Shown here piece after piece: positions 1 through 6,972 of a stretch of DNA of 33,608 bases. Where the stretch lies: contig JAFVZP010000043.1 in assembly GCA_017508105.1 (NCBI GenBank), positions 1 through 33,608 of the forward strand, in the 5' to 3' direction. This DNA is from Clostridia bacterium. Its GTDB lineage: Bacteria; Bacillota; Clostridia; Christensenellales; Borkfalkiaceae. A model generated the notes under the pieces. It was given only the letters and a program-made list of their open reading frames with translations. It made no database searches and was not told the origin of the DNA. How positions within the stretch are numbered: the stretch's first letter is position 1; each line of letters starts with the position of its first letter. The translations under genes were made by a program, and so were the position numbers.

Positions 1-110
1 AATATACCTTGCAACAATACGGCTTGCTCTTTCGTTGCAGCTTTCCAATCAAGGAATAACTTATCGTAATGAGATGCCATATTGTCATAAAACTTTTGTA
101 TTATACTCAT
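1..110 (-). CDS. N-terminus of a probable class I SAM-dependent methyltransferase (partial)
   Basis: Only the first 36 codons are in the window; the gene runs off the left edge. The start ATG at 110 is preceded by GGAG with 7 to 8 bases spacing and by a strong promoter at 150-178. The peptide begins MSIIQKFYDNMASHYDKLF, which resembles the N-terminal helix of many small SAM-dependent methyltransferases (a pattern of the kind FYDxxAxxYDxLF). The SAM-binding motif itself lies outside, so the assignment is an inference from this short stretch. It is separated from rluB by one or two hairpins and is therefore its own transcription unit. Confidence 0.55.
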   Translation of the reverse strand, partial: MSIIQKFYDNMASHYDKLFLDWKAATKEQAVLLQGI

Positions 111-149
111 TTCATTATCTCCGTCAAATTCTTATTTATCGGTGAGTTT

Positions 150-178
150 ATTATAACATAAAATAAAATTTAATTCAA
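150..178 (-). promoter_or_regulatory. SigA promoter of the methyltransferase-like gene
   Basis: On the minus strand a -35 box TTGAAT (173-178) and a -10 box TATAAT (150-155) are separated by 17 bases. TG one base before the -10 makes it an extended -10. The predicted start lies about 30 bases upstream of the GGAG ribosome site of the gene starting at 110. Confidence 0.75.
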
Positions 179-201
179 TCTGTTCTGCGTGGGTAAAAGA
201 A

Positions 202-225
202 AACCCGACTTTAACAAGTCGAGTT
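202..225 (-). terminator. Rho-independent terminator after rluB
   Basis: Two 10-base arms (202-211 and 216-225) form a stem with a 4-base loop; the single imperfect pair is a G-U wobble on the minus strand. It is followed on that strand by TTTTCTTTT. The plus strand also has five T after the stem, so weak bidirectional action is possible, but no plus-strand gene ends here. Confidence 0.7.
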
Positions 226-249
226 TTTCAAATTATTTAATTTAAATCC

Positions 250-268
250 CTAAGGGAAGAGCCCTTAG
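250..268 (-). terminator. Second hairpin just after rluB
   Basis: Perfect 7-base arms CTAAGGG (250-256) and CCCTTAG (262-268) with a 5-base loop. The sequence after it on the minus strand is AT-rich (GGATTTAAATTAAAT) but lacks a clean T run. It may be an auxiliary terminator or an mRNA-end stabiliser in tandem with the hairpin at 202-225. Confidence 0.4.
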
Positions 269-294
269 CCGTCGGCGGTGTTTTGATATTTTTC

Positions 295-999
295 TTATAA
301 ATTAGACAGATAAAAAACTTCTTCCTGCGTGAGCTTTCTGACGGTGCCTCTGTCCATACCCCGCAAGGTAAGCTCGCCGATTTTAATGCGTTTCAAAAAG
401 GCTACGTGCTTGCCGATGGCTTCAAACATCTTTCTGATTTCTCTGTTCTTGCCCTCGGTCAGTACGATTTGTACGCGCGTGTATTTTTTATCCGTTTCCA
501 AAATTTTCATCTTGCATTTTTTGGTCATTACGCCCTTTTCAATTTCAATACCAGGGCGAATGCGGTTGAGCATCTGTTCGGTAACGGCGCCCTCCACCTT
601 TGCAACGTACGTTTTTGGAATTTCGTTGGCGGGCTTGGTCAGCTTATACGCCAGGTCGCCGTCGTTGGTCAAAATCAGCAGTCCCTCGGTATCGTAGTCC
701 AAACGCCCTACGGGGAACACTCTGCCTGCGTTAGGAGGCAATAAATCCATAACCGTCTTTCTGCCGTGTTCGTCCGAAACTGTGCACACACAGCCCTTGG
801 GCTTGTGCATGATATAATATTCAATTTTGGTGTTGTGCCCTACGATTTTTCCGTTCGCACGCACCACATCATCCGGTTCTACGTTATCACCCAATCTTGC
901 AATTCTGCCGTTAATCTCTACGTCGCCGTCCTCAATCATCTTGTCGGCGGCACGGCGGGAAGCAACGCCGTTTTCAGCCAAAAACTTATTAATTCTCAT
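295..999 (-). CDS. rluB: Pseudouridine synthase, RsuA/RluB family
   Basis: This 234-residue protein modifies a uridine of 23S (RluB) or 16S (RsuA) rRNA to pseudouridine. An S4 RNA-binding domain covers about residues 1-60 (MRINKFLAENGVASRR start, typical of the family). The catalytic domain follows, with the signature GRLDYDTEGLLILTNDG near residues 98-114; the Asp after GRL is the nucleophile. The end matches the usual GKNREIRKMFE motif. The full length is normal. RluB rather than RsuA is favoured because in Bacillus and Clostridia rluB follows the dacB-spm genes, and here a DD-carboxypeptidase gene ends 48 bases upstream. Spacing and a weak ribosome site (TTTAGGAT) suggest read-through from dacB. 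Two hairpins follow. Confidence 0.9.
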   Translation of the reverse strand: MRINKFLAENGVASRRAADKMIEDGDVEINGRIARLGDNVEPDDVVRANGKIVGHNTKIEYYIMHKPKGCVCTVSDEHGRKTVMDLLPPNAGRVFPVGRLDYDTEGLLILTNDGDLAYKLTKPANEIPKTYVAKVEGAVTEQMLNRIRPGIEIEKGVMTKKCKMKILETDKKYTRVQIVLTEGKNREIRKMFEAIGKHVAFLKRIKIGELTLRGMDRGTVRKLTQEEVFYLSNL

Positions 1000-1047
1000 A
1001 TCCTAAACACTCTTTATTTTTTTAAGCTTTCATGTAAAATTTTTAAA

Positions 1048-2157
1048 TTAAAAGTTACGGAGCACCTCGTCGAGGCAATCGGCGTAACTTTTTTTCACTT
1101 CCTTTATAGTACACAAATTTTGGCTAAAAATCAACTGATTTTCAAGGTAAATAACAACTTTTCCCCTATTTTCGCCCTTTTGTACGGGTAATTTTATTTT
1201 TTCGGGCAGTTGCACTTTGGTCTGCGTATATTCGTTTGCTAAAAGCGGGTAATAAAAATCACAGTCGCACTTGACGGTGCAGGTTTTATTCTCCACGTCG
1301 GTGGGCAGAATAAACTCCTGTTCTGCGCTGTACAGCTTTTGCATGGTATAGCGCTGAAAGCAGTCGTCTAAAAGCTCGGCACTGCGCTCATACATTTCGG
1401 GCGAGTTTAACACCACGCTGACCAGCTGCATATCCTTTTGCTTTGCGCCCGAAACCAAACACCTGCCCGCTTTCACGGTATACCCCGTTTTAACGCCGTT
1501 TGCCCCCTCGTATTGGTAGAGCAGCTTGTTTTTATTCTGCCAACCCGTTTGGTCAAAATATTTGGTGCTTACAATCTCCCGAAAGGTGGGATTTTGCATA
1601 GCGTGACGGGAAATGTACGCCAAATCTCTCGCCGTGGTATAATGCCCGTCGTCGGGCAGTCCGTGCGGATTTGTAAAATGACTGTGCGTTGCGCCCCACG
1701 CTCTTGCCCGCTCGTTCATGACCCTTGCAAACGCCGATACACTGCCGCTGTGGTGCAGTGCCAAGGTGACCGCGCAATCGTTGCCCGAGCGCAGCATCAG
1801 GCCGTATAAGAGCTGTTTGACTGTATATTCTTCACCCGCCTTTAAATAGACGGACGAGCCTTCAATATCAGTGCCTTCTTTGGGAATTTTGACGGTTTTT
1901 TCTAAATCGCAGTCCTCGATGATAATGATGGCGGTTAAAATTTTGGTGGTGCTCGCCATGGGCAGTTTTTTATCTGCGTTGCGTTGAAAGAGCAACCGTC
2001 CCGAACAGACTTCAATCACCGCTTCCGCCGCCGATACGCTCGCCGCGCTTGCGGAGATTGGCGCGGACGGCGCTTTGAGAAGAGAAAAGAGAGAAATTCC
2101 GCCCAAAATCAACCAACTCGCCAATACAAAGTTCAAAAAGCGATGAGATTTTTTCAT
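1048..2157 (-). CDS. dacB: D-alanyl-D-alanine carboxypeptidase (penicillin-binding protein, S11 family)
   Basis: The enzyme removes the terminal D-Ala from peptidoglycan pentapeptides; in sporulating Firmicutes a DacB of this type trims spore cortex. From the chosen ATG it has 369 residues with an N-terminal signal or anchor segment (FVLASWLILGGISLF). All three S11 active-site motifs are present: STTK (nucleophile Ser), SGN and KTG. The C-terminal part fits the PBP5 C-terminal domain. The start is uncertain. ATG 2157 begins a good signal peptide, but its nearest AGGAG is 19 bases away. A TTG at 2208 would overlap ytfJ by 41 bases and add 17 basic residues. It follows ytfJ directly and precedes rluB. 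The spmA-spmB pair often found between dacB and rluB is absent. The symbol is by context; it is a paralogue of the gene at 8519-9745. Confidence 0.85.
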   Translation of the reverse strand: MKKSHRFLNFVLASWLILGGISLFSLLKAPSAPISASAASVSAAEAVIEVCSGRLLFQRNADKKLPMASTTKILTAIIIIEDCDLEKTVKIPKEGTDIEGSSVYLKAGEEYTVKQLLYGLMLRSGNDCAVTLALHHSGSVSAFARVMNERARAWGATHSHFTNPHGLPDDGHYTTARDLAYISRHAMQNPTFREIVSTKYFDQTGWQNKNKLLYQYEGANGVKTGYTVKAGRCLVSGAKQKDMQLVSVVLNSPEMYERSAELLDDCFQRYTMQKLYSAEQEFILPTDVENKTCTVKCDCDFYYPLLANEYTQTKVQLPEKIKLPVQKGENRGKVVIYLENQLIFSQNLCTIKEVKKSYADCLDEVLRNF

Positions 2158-2167
2158 TGCGGCGCGG

Positions 2168-2557
2168 TTATTCTTGCTCCTTGTCTTTTTCCGGGGCAAA
2201 GCGTGCAATGACGTTTTCCACCTTGTCCATCAAGGCGTCCAGCGGTTCGTCGCTCACCTTGACCAGACGGCAGCCCTTGCCGTCGTCAATCAAAAATCCG
2301 CAGGGCTTCATGCTGACCAAGCTGCCCGCCCCGCCTGCAAATGAGCGCCCGTCTTCCTTGATGAGCTTGGTGTCACCGTATTCTCCGCCGCCCGATAAAT
2401 ACCCGACCATAACCTTGGCAATGGGGATAATCTGCACGCCACTCGCCGAAAGAATGGGCTTTCCTACGACGGTGTTGACGTCGATTAACTCGCCCACCGA
2501 CTGCACTGACATACCGATTAGGTTTTCAATTGTTTTGTGTTTTTCTTTTTCTGCCAT
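2168..2557 (-). CDS. ytfJ: GerW/YtfJ-family sporulation protein
   Basis: The 129-residue protein matches the YtfJ (GerW) family, which in Bacillus subtilis is made in the forespore and is needed for normal germination. Visible family features are the N-terminal helix with TIENLIGMSVQSVGE, then VVGKPI, the IPIAKVMVGYLSGGGEYG stretch and a glycine-rich GGAGSLVSMKPCGFL segment. A helix near the C terminus leads to a charged tail (EKDKEQE). The start ATG at 2557 has GGAGG about 13 bases upstream and overlaps the end of the DUF2953-like gene by 40 bases, so the two are translationally linked. The pair corresponds to ytfI-ytfJ of Bacillus. Confidence 0.88.
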   Translation of the reverse strand: MAEKEKHKTIENLIGMSVQSVGELIDVNTVVGKPILSASGVQIIPIAKVMVGYLSGGGEYGDTKLIKEDGRSFAGGAGSLVSMKPCGFLIDDGKGCRLVKVSDEPLDALMDKVENVIARFAPEKDKEQE

Positions 2558-3099
2558 AAATTGATAATCGCCTCCAGAATGATTTTAGACAACGCCATAC
2601 CGATGGTCAGTTGATTGAACACGGTAACCAAATGTACGGTGGCTTTTGCAATTCCCTCGCCCTGCGTCAATAAAGTGCCGTTCTTTAAATTCATAAATTC
2701 CTTTCTGTAGCTGACGAGCGGGTATATGATTTGCGATAAAACCTGCGCCAACGCCGCCGTATAAAAGGCAGCCAAGGGATATTTTTCGATGGAAAGCTCC
2801 AAGGAAGTGCGCAGAGTAAACAGCTGAAATCCCGCCGTTATCTCAAATTTTTTCTGTTCGTTCTGCATATCTTCGTAGCGAATGAAAATTGCCTTCTTTT
2901 TAGTGAGATGAATGGCAATTCCCTCCGAGTGCAGAAGAATGTATCCCCCGAAAATCTTGATGAATTTAAATAAATGCACGGAAAAAAAGGTCTTATTTTT
3001 GGTCAAATCCGTATAGGCGTCCAAACTCAAAAATATGGGAAAAAATAAGACGAGCGTGCCGAAAAACGCACCGTACACAAAGACGTTTTCCATACCCAT
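2518..3099 (-). CDS. ytfI: DUF2953-like membrane-associated protein (YtfI-type)
   Basis: The 193-residue protein has one strong N-terminal membrane segment (about residues 8-28, VYGAFFGTLVLFFPIFL). A basic beta-rich region with FKFIKIFGGYILLHSEGIAIHLTKKK follows, then hydrophobic segments in the C-terminal half. This pattern, and its position directly before ytfJ with a 40-base overlap, fits the DUF2953 family (YtfI), whose function is unknown. I assign it mainly by context; similarity is plausible but not striking. Two start codons lie close together (ATG 3099 and ATG 3093). The upstream terminator at 3155-3180 separates it from the kinase-phosphatase operon, so a promoter must lie in the 55 bases between. 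I could not identify it with confidence. Confidence 0.6.
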   Translation of the reverse strand: MGMENVFVYGAFFGTLVLFFPIFLSLDAYTDLTKNKTFFSVHLFKFIKIFGGYILLHSEGIAIHLTKKKAIFIRYEDMQNEQKKFEITAGFQLFTLRTSLELSIEKYPLAAFYTAALAQVLSQIIYPLVSYRKEFMNLKNGTLLTQGEGIAKATVHLVTVFNQLTIGMALSKIILEAIINLWQKKKNTKQLKT

Positions 3100-3154
3100 A
3101 TCTTTCGCAATAACCTTAAAAATATACGCAATTCTTTTTGAAAAAACAAAGAAA

Positions 3155-3180
3155 AAAATCCGACCGCTCAGTCGGATTTT
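3155..3180 (-). terminator. Terminator of the Wzz / tyrosine kinase / phosphatase operon
   Basis: Perfect 10-base arms AAAATCCGAC (3155-3164) and GTCGGATTTT (3171-3180) enclose the 6-base loop 3165-3170. On the minus strand the stem ends in a run of seven T. It lies 16 bases after the stop of the phosphatase gene. Confidence 0.85.
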
Positions 3181-3196
3181 AAAAATTTATTTTTTG

Positions 3197-3883
3197 TTAA
3201 TGAAGCTTGGCTTTGCCGAAATTCAACAGCTCCTCTAAAAAGAGCTTTCCGCACTTTTTTTCAATCCATTCAAAGGCTTGCCCGATGTGCGGCGCCCGAT
3301 GGGTCAGGTTATGGCAGTCTGAGCCAATGAAATGTATTTCACCCTTTTTGAGCATGGATAGCGCCTTGCCCTTCGTGGTCAGTTTGAGGAAAAAGCTTGC
3401 ATTGCACTGTAACAGTATGCCGTTTGCACGCAAAAGGCGCAGGGTATCGTGGGATTGATAGCCCATATACCGCTCGATGTGCGCAATTACCACGGTGATA
3501 TCCCCACGTCCCGAAAGCTCAATCAGTTCTTTGACGGTATAGTCCGTCCATTTGGACATGGGCATTTCCAGCAAAAGCAATTTGCTGTTCTCAATGCACA
3601 GCGCCGACAGATTGGGTAAACGGCTGATGCCGGGATAATACGCCACTTCCGCTCCGCATACAATATTCATTCCGGCGGGAATTTTATCCGTCAAGAGTGC
3701 TTTTGCTTGGGCTCTGCGTTCAAGAAAGCGTTCTACTCTTTCATCGTCTGCATAAAAATGCGGCGTTGCGACTACGGTGCGTACTCCCTGATCTTTGAGC
3801 AAATTTAAAAGCGCAAGAGTTTCGGCTACGTCCTTACTGCCGTCGTCGATACCGGGCAAAATATGACTGTGAAAATCAATCAT
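3197..3883 (-). CDS. cpsB: PHP-family protein-tyrosine phosphatase (CpsB/CapC/YwqE type)
   Basis: Phosphatases of this family dephosphorylate the C-terminal tyrosine cluster of the partner BY-kinase and so control polysaccharide chain assembly. The 228-residue protein has the metal-binding signature DFHSHILPGIDDGS at residues 3-16, ATPHFY near residue 40, the metal-ligand stretch VIAHIERY in the middle and GSDCHNLTHR near residue 187. All metal-ligand His and Asp residues of the PHP domain that I can place are kept. The start ATG 3883 has AAGGA just upstream. It follows the kinase gene by 48 bases and is the last gene before a strong terminator, so the set ends without any glycosyltransferase. 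Confidence 0.9.
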   Translation of the reverse strand: MIDFHSHILPGIDDGSKDVAETLALLNLLKDQGVRTVVATPHFYADDERVERFLERRAQAKALLTDKIPAGMNIVCGAEVAYYPGISRLPNLSALCIENSKLLLLEMPMSKWTDYTVKELIELSGRGDITVVIAHIERYMGYQSHDTLRLLRANGILLQCNASFFLKLTTKGKALSMLKKGEIHFIGSDCHNLTHRAPHIGQAFEWIEKKCGKLFLEELLNFGKAKLH

Positions 3884-3931
3884 TTTCCTTCTTCCTTCGG
3901 TTTAGTCTTATAAGATTGATGCCGTTATTTT

Positions 3932-4672
3932 TTATTGCTCTTTCTTATAATATTTATAATTTTTTCTTCGAGCGTACGTTCCGCCGCCCTGACTGCTTTC
4001 GTTCATAACGAAACCGAGAATGTTTACGTTGGAAAGATTCATCTGACGGAAGCAGTTGTCCACGTCGTGCTTGGTTACGTAATTTTCCCTGACAACCACA
4101 ATCATTCCCGTTAAGAAATTGGAAATGGATATGGCGTCGGTAACCAAATTGACGGGCGGAAGGTCGATGACGATATAGTCAAACTGTTCTTTGAGCGTAT
4201 CCAACAGCTTTTCCATTCTCTCCGAGCCCAAGAGCTCCGAAGGGTTGGGCGGAATGTCGCCCGCAGGCAGAATATACCACTGATCGTGTATATCCGATTT
4301 AAACTCTTCCATATCCATATTGGAGGATACGAGCATATTCGAAAGTCCGGGCGCGCCCTTCATGTCCAATTTTTTTGCAATACTCGGAAGGCGCAAGTCG
4401 GCATCGATTAAAAGCACTCTGTGCCCTTTTTCTGCGAGCATATACGATAAATTGACCGAGGTAGTACTTTTTCCTTCCCCTCTGATGCTGGACGTAACTC
4501 CTATAACGGGACATTTTACGTTGGCGGGTAAAGTGAACTGAATATTGGTTCTGAGCATTCTGTACTGTTCGCTGGCGGTGAACGGAAGATTTTTGTGTAA
4601 AGCCTGTACGTTTTCATTCGCAGCGAATGAATTTTTTTCTTTCTTTTTAAAAAACTTTTCAAAAAACATCAT
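3932..4672 (-). CDS. cpsD: Cytoplasmic BY-type tyrosine kinase (CpsD/CapB/YwqD)
   Basis: This 246-residue protein is the ATPase half of a two-piece bacterial tyrosine kinase; the membrane adaptor is the neighbouring Wzz-like protein. It has the Walker A motif SSIRGEGKST (about residue 61), Walker A' VLLIDADLRLPS, and Walker B YIVIDLPPV. The C-terminal end has the autophosphorylation cluster (Tyr in GGGTYARRKNYKYYKKEQ). The EQYRMLRTN segment near residue 35 is the usual oligomerisation motif of the family. Two overlapping start codons (ATGATG, 4672-4667) follow a GAGG site. It lies 20 bases after the Wzz gene and before the cognate phosphatase, so kinase, adaptor and phosphatase form a complete signalling set. 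Confidence 0.92.
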   Translation of the reverse strand: MMFFEKFFKKKEKNSFAANENVQALHKNLPFTASEQYRMLRTNIQFTLPANVKCPVIGVTSSIRGEGKSTTSVNLSYMLAEKGHRVLLIDADLRLPSIAKKLDMKGAPGLSNMLVSSNMDMEEFKSDIHDQWYILPAGDIPPNPSELLGSERMEKLLDTLKEQFDYIVIDLPPVNLVTDAISISNFLTGMIVVVRENYVTKHDVDNCFRQMNLSNVNILGFVMNESSQGGGTYARRKNYKYYKKEQ

Positions 4673-4692
4673 TTTTGCCTTGCCTCGTTAGT

Positions 4693-5463
4693 TTACTTTA
4701 TTTTCTCATTGTTTTCATATCCGTATTTTTGATAATAACCGTATCGCTTGGAATGAGCATCCTGAGAAAGATTGGGTATTTTTGCAAGCATGGGATACTG
4801 ATAGGTTTGCAGCATATAGTTTTCGTCGTGAACGGTGTTATCCATAATTGCCAAAATGACGACGATTGCCGTGGAAATAAGTACGCCCAACAATAAGCCG
4901 ACGAGCGTATACTTTGTACGGCTGGGTGATACTCTGCTTGAATTGGGCAGAGCTTCCTCGATGATTTCTACCGAGGAGCCCTTGATGACCTGCGAAATTC
5001 TGTCGGGTAAAATGTGAGCGATAGAGTTTGCAATGTCGGCTGCTTCCTGCGGGTCTGTAGTGGTTACCGTAACGTACATAACCTCAGTTTGATTGGCAGA
5101 GCCGGCGACGATTAACTTGGACAGCTCTTCGGGGGTATAGTCTAAGTCGGTTTCCTCGATAATGCGTTGGTAGGTGGGACGGCTGTTCAGAATCTCCTTG
5201 TAGGTATCAATCAGCTTCTGAGAGGCGTCGATTTGAGAGGACGTGATGTTGGAATTGTTGCCCGAAGACGGAGCGGCGTTGACATAAAAGCGAATGGACG
5301 CCGCAAACTTGGGTGTAATAACAAACATCGCAATGAGTAATGCCGTGCCTGCCGCCAAAACGCCTGCCAGTACGATAAACCAAATTCTATGTAAAATTGT
5401 CTTGAAGACGTGCTTCAAGTCGATGGTAAATTCTTCCTTTGTATTTTTTTGTATTTCGTTCAT
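4693..5463 (-). CDS. Wzz-type chain-length determinant / kinase adaptor (CapA/YwqC type)
   Basis: The 256-residue protein has an N-terminal cytoplasmic segment and a first membrane helix at about residues 28-50. An extracellular domain with SQIDASQKLIDTYKEIL follows, then a second membrane helix at about 186-208 and a short cytoplasmic tail with LAKIPNLS. This is the layout of polysaccharide co-polymerases that bind and activate a CpsD kinase. The Pro-rich motif before the second helix (PNSSRVSPSRTKY) is present. AAGGAG stands 7 bases before ATG 5463. Only 37 bases separate it from the zinc peptidase gene, so co-transcription with it is possible; I found no convincing promoter in that gap. 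Confidence 0.88.
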   Translation of the reverse strand: MNEIQKNTKEEFTIDLKHVFKTILHRIWFIVLAGVLAAGTALLIAMFVITPKFAASIRFYVNAAPSSGNNSNITSSQIDASQKLIDTYKEILNSRPTYQRIIEETDLDYTPEELSKLIVAGSANQTEVMYVTVTTTDPQEAADIANSIAHILPDRISQVIKGSSVEIIEEALPNSSRVSPSRTKYTLVGLLLGVLISTAIVVILAIMDNTVHDENYMLQTYQYPMLAKIPNLSQDAHSKRYGYYQKYGYENNEKIK

Positions 5464-5500
5464 ACTTTATCTCCTTTGCATCAAATAAGTATCTTAATTT

Positions 5501-6211
5501 TCATTTTCGTCTAAATCTCGAAGCGATAAAAATAAACCGCACGAGATAGAGCAGGGATAAGAACATACTCGCAACGTACGTCATAGCGGCGGCGGTGAGT
5601 ACCTTTCTTGCACCCGATAACTCCTCTGCGTTCAAGCTGCCGCTGGTTTTCAGCATTTTGAGCGCGCGGTGGGAAGCGTTGAACTCCACCGGCAGCGTGA
5701 CGAGCGCAAATACCGTTGCCAAGGAATAGGCGATGATGGCAAGGTCGATAAACAATCCGCCAAAGCTCGTAGCCTGCGCCCCAAAATCCACCAAAAGCCC
5801 GATTAAAAGCAAGGGTACAGCCAGGCGGGATCCCCAGTTGACCACGGGTACGAGAAACGAACGGAAGCGCAGGGGCAAATAGTTTCTTTTATCCTGCACT
5901 GCGTGCCCCACCTCGTGCGCGGCAACGCCTAAGGCGGCGATACTGCTTCTGCCGTACGTCGTCTGAGAGAGTGAGAGCACCTTGTTAGACGGGTTATAGT
6001 TGTCTGTAAGATTGCCCGCAATGGGCGCAACCCGTACGTTGCAACCGTTTTGAGCCAATAAACGTTTGGAAATTTCGTCTGCCGTCCAGCCTGATTTTGC
6101 GGCAATCTTTGAATAGCGACTGTAGGTGCTACTCACGAAAAATTGCGCCAGCATAGTCAAAAGCAACCCGGGAATGATGATGATATAACTGCCCCAATAA
6201 GAATATAGCAT
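5501..6211 (-). CDS. Zinc metallopeptidase of the YugP family (membrane)
   Basis: The 236-residue protein belongs to a family of membrane zinc metallopeptidases with unknown substrates (Pfam Zn_peptidase_2; B. subtilis YugP). The zinc motif HEVGH is at about residue 100, inside GVAAHEVGHAVQDKRNY, and the likely third ligand region follows as LPVEFNASHRALK. Hydrophobic segments occur at residues 5-25, about 125-145, 150-175 and near the C terminus. AAGGAG lies 8 bases before ATG 6211. Upstream sits a good match to a SigE promoter (6237-6264), which suggests mother-cell expression during sporulation. This is my inference. Confidence 0.88.
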   Translation of the reverse strand: MLYSYWGSYIIIIPGLLLTMLAQFFVSSTYSRYSKIAAKSGWTADEISKRLLAQNGCNVRVAPIAGNLTDNYNPSNKVLSLSQTTYGRSSIAALGVAAHEVGHAVQDKRNYLPLRFRSFLVPVVNWGSRLAVPLLLIGLLVDFGAQATSFGGLFIDLAIIAYSLATVFALVTLPVEFNASHRALKMLKTSGSLNAEELSGARKVLTAAAMTYVASMFLSLLYLVRFIFIASRFRRK

Positions 6212-6236
6212 AACTTGTTCTCCTTATTTTGAGTAT

Positions 6237-6264
6237 AGTATATGAAGGCTAACGAATTTTATTC
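6237..6264 (-). promoter_or_regulatory. SigE-type promoter candidate before the zinc metallopeptidase
   Basis: On the minus strand GAATAAA (6258-6264) and CATATACT (6237-6244) are separated by 13 bases. The first fits the SigE -35 pattern KMATAWW and the second differs from the -10 CATACAMT at one base. No SigA -35 box is at the right distance from TATACT. The leader that would result contains AAGGAG before ATG 6211. The same -10 octamer occurs before spoIIM. Confidence 0.5.
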
Positions 6265-6972
6265 GATTCGGATGATATCCTCTGCTACGTCCCTTAAAAA
6301 TTCGGGTAAATCGCTGTCTTCCTGCTCCGTAGGTCTGTCGGCATCCTTACGCACCGCCGCTTCGTCCACCGACGGCTCGGCGAATACCCCTTCGCCCTCG
6401 GCGTACACGTCCTTGGAATAGAGATAAGCGCTCTCCTCCACGTCTCCGCTCAACGCCGCAATCTGGGCGAGCAATTCCTCGTAATTGGGCAACTCGTCCA
6501 ACGAGGAAATTTTAAAGCGCTTTAAGAAATTGTCGGTGGTCATATACATAATGGGTCTGCCGATGGCGTCCTTTCTGCCGCACGGCTCAATCATCTTCAA
6601 TTCCAACAGCGTTTTAACGGCGTAATCCGAATTGACGCGTCGAATTTCTTCCAATTCACCCTTGGTGATGGGCTGTTTGTAGGCGATAATCGCCGCACTC
6701 TCCAGGATGGTCTTGGTGAACTCCTTTTCCTTGATGGAATTGAGTACGGTTGCCACTTCTTCTTTGTACGTAGGGTTAGAGGCAAGCTGAACCTTGTTGT
6801 TAAAGCTCAACAGATGAATGCCGCAATCGTCTGCGTATTTTTCCTTTAAAGCGTCCACGCTCTTTTTGACCTGCGCGGGCGAAACCTCTAATTTTTCAGC
6901 CAACAGTGCCAAGGGAATGGCGCTGCCCGAGGCGAAGAGTACCGCCTCAATTATATTCGTCAATTTCTCCAA
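6259..6972 (-). CDS. scpB: Segregation and condensation protein B
   Basis: ScpB is the winged-helix partner of ScpA in the Smc-ScpAB condensin that organises and separates chromosomes. The 237-residue protein starts MEKLTNIIEAVLFASG, matching the family N terminus, and has two winged-helix units (about residues 1-75 and 85-160). The conserved AIIAYKQPITKGELEEIRRVNSDYAVKTLLE segment lies near 90-125. The C-terminal acidic tail, about 60 residues, is longer than the conserved core and low in complexity. The start is a TTG at 6972 preceded by AGGAAG, overlapping scpA by 26 bases. Confidence 0.92.
   Translation of the reverse strand: MEKLTNIIEAVLFASGSAIPLALLAEKLEVSPAQVKKSVDALKEKYADDCGIHLLSFNNKVQLASNPTYKEEVATVLNSIKEKEFTKTILESAAIIAYKQPITKGELEEIRRVNSDYAVKTLLELKMIEPCGRKDAIGRPIMYMTTDNFLKRFKISSLDELPNYEELLAQIAALSGDVEESAYLYSKDVYAEGEGVFAEPSVDEAAVRKDADRPTEQEDSDLPEFLRDVAEDIIRIE

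Noticed and set aside
5464-5500. Promoter between the zinc peptidase and the Wzz gene
   Set aside because: The best pair (TTTAGA-16-GATACT) matches only four of six bases in each box, too weak to report.
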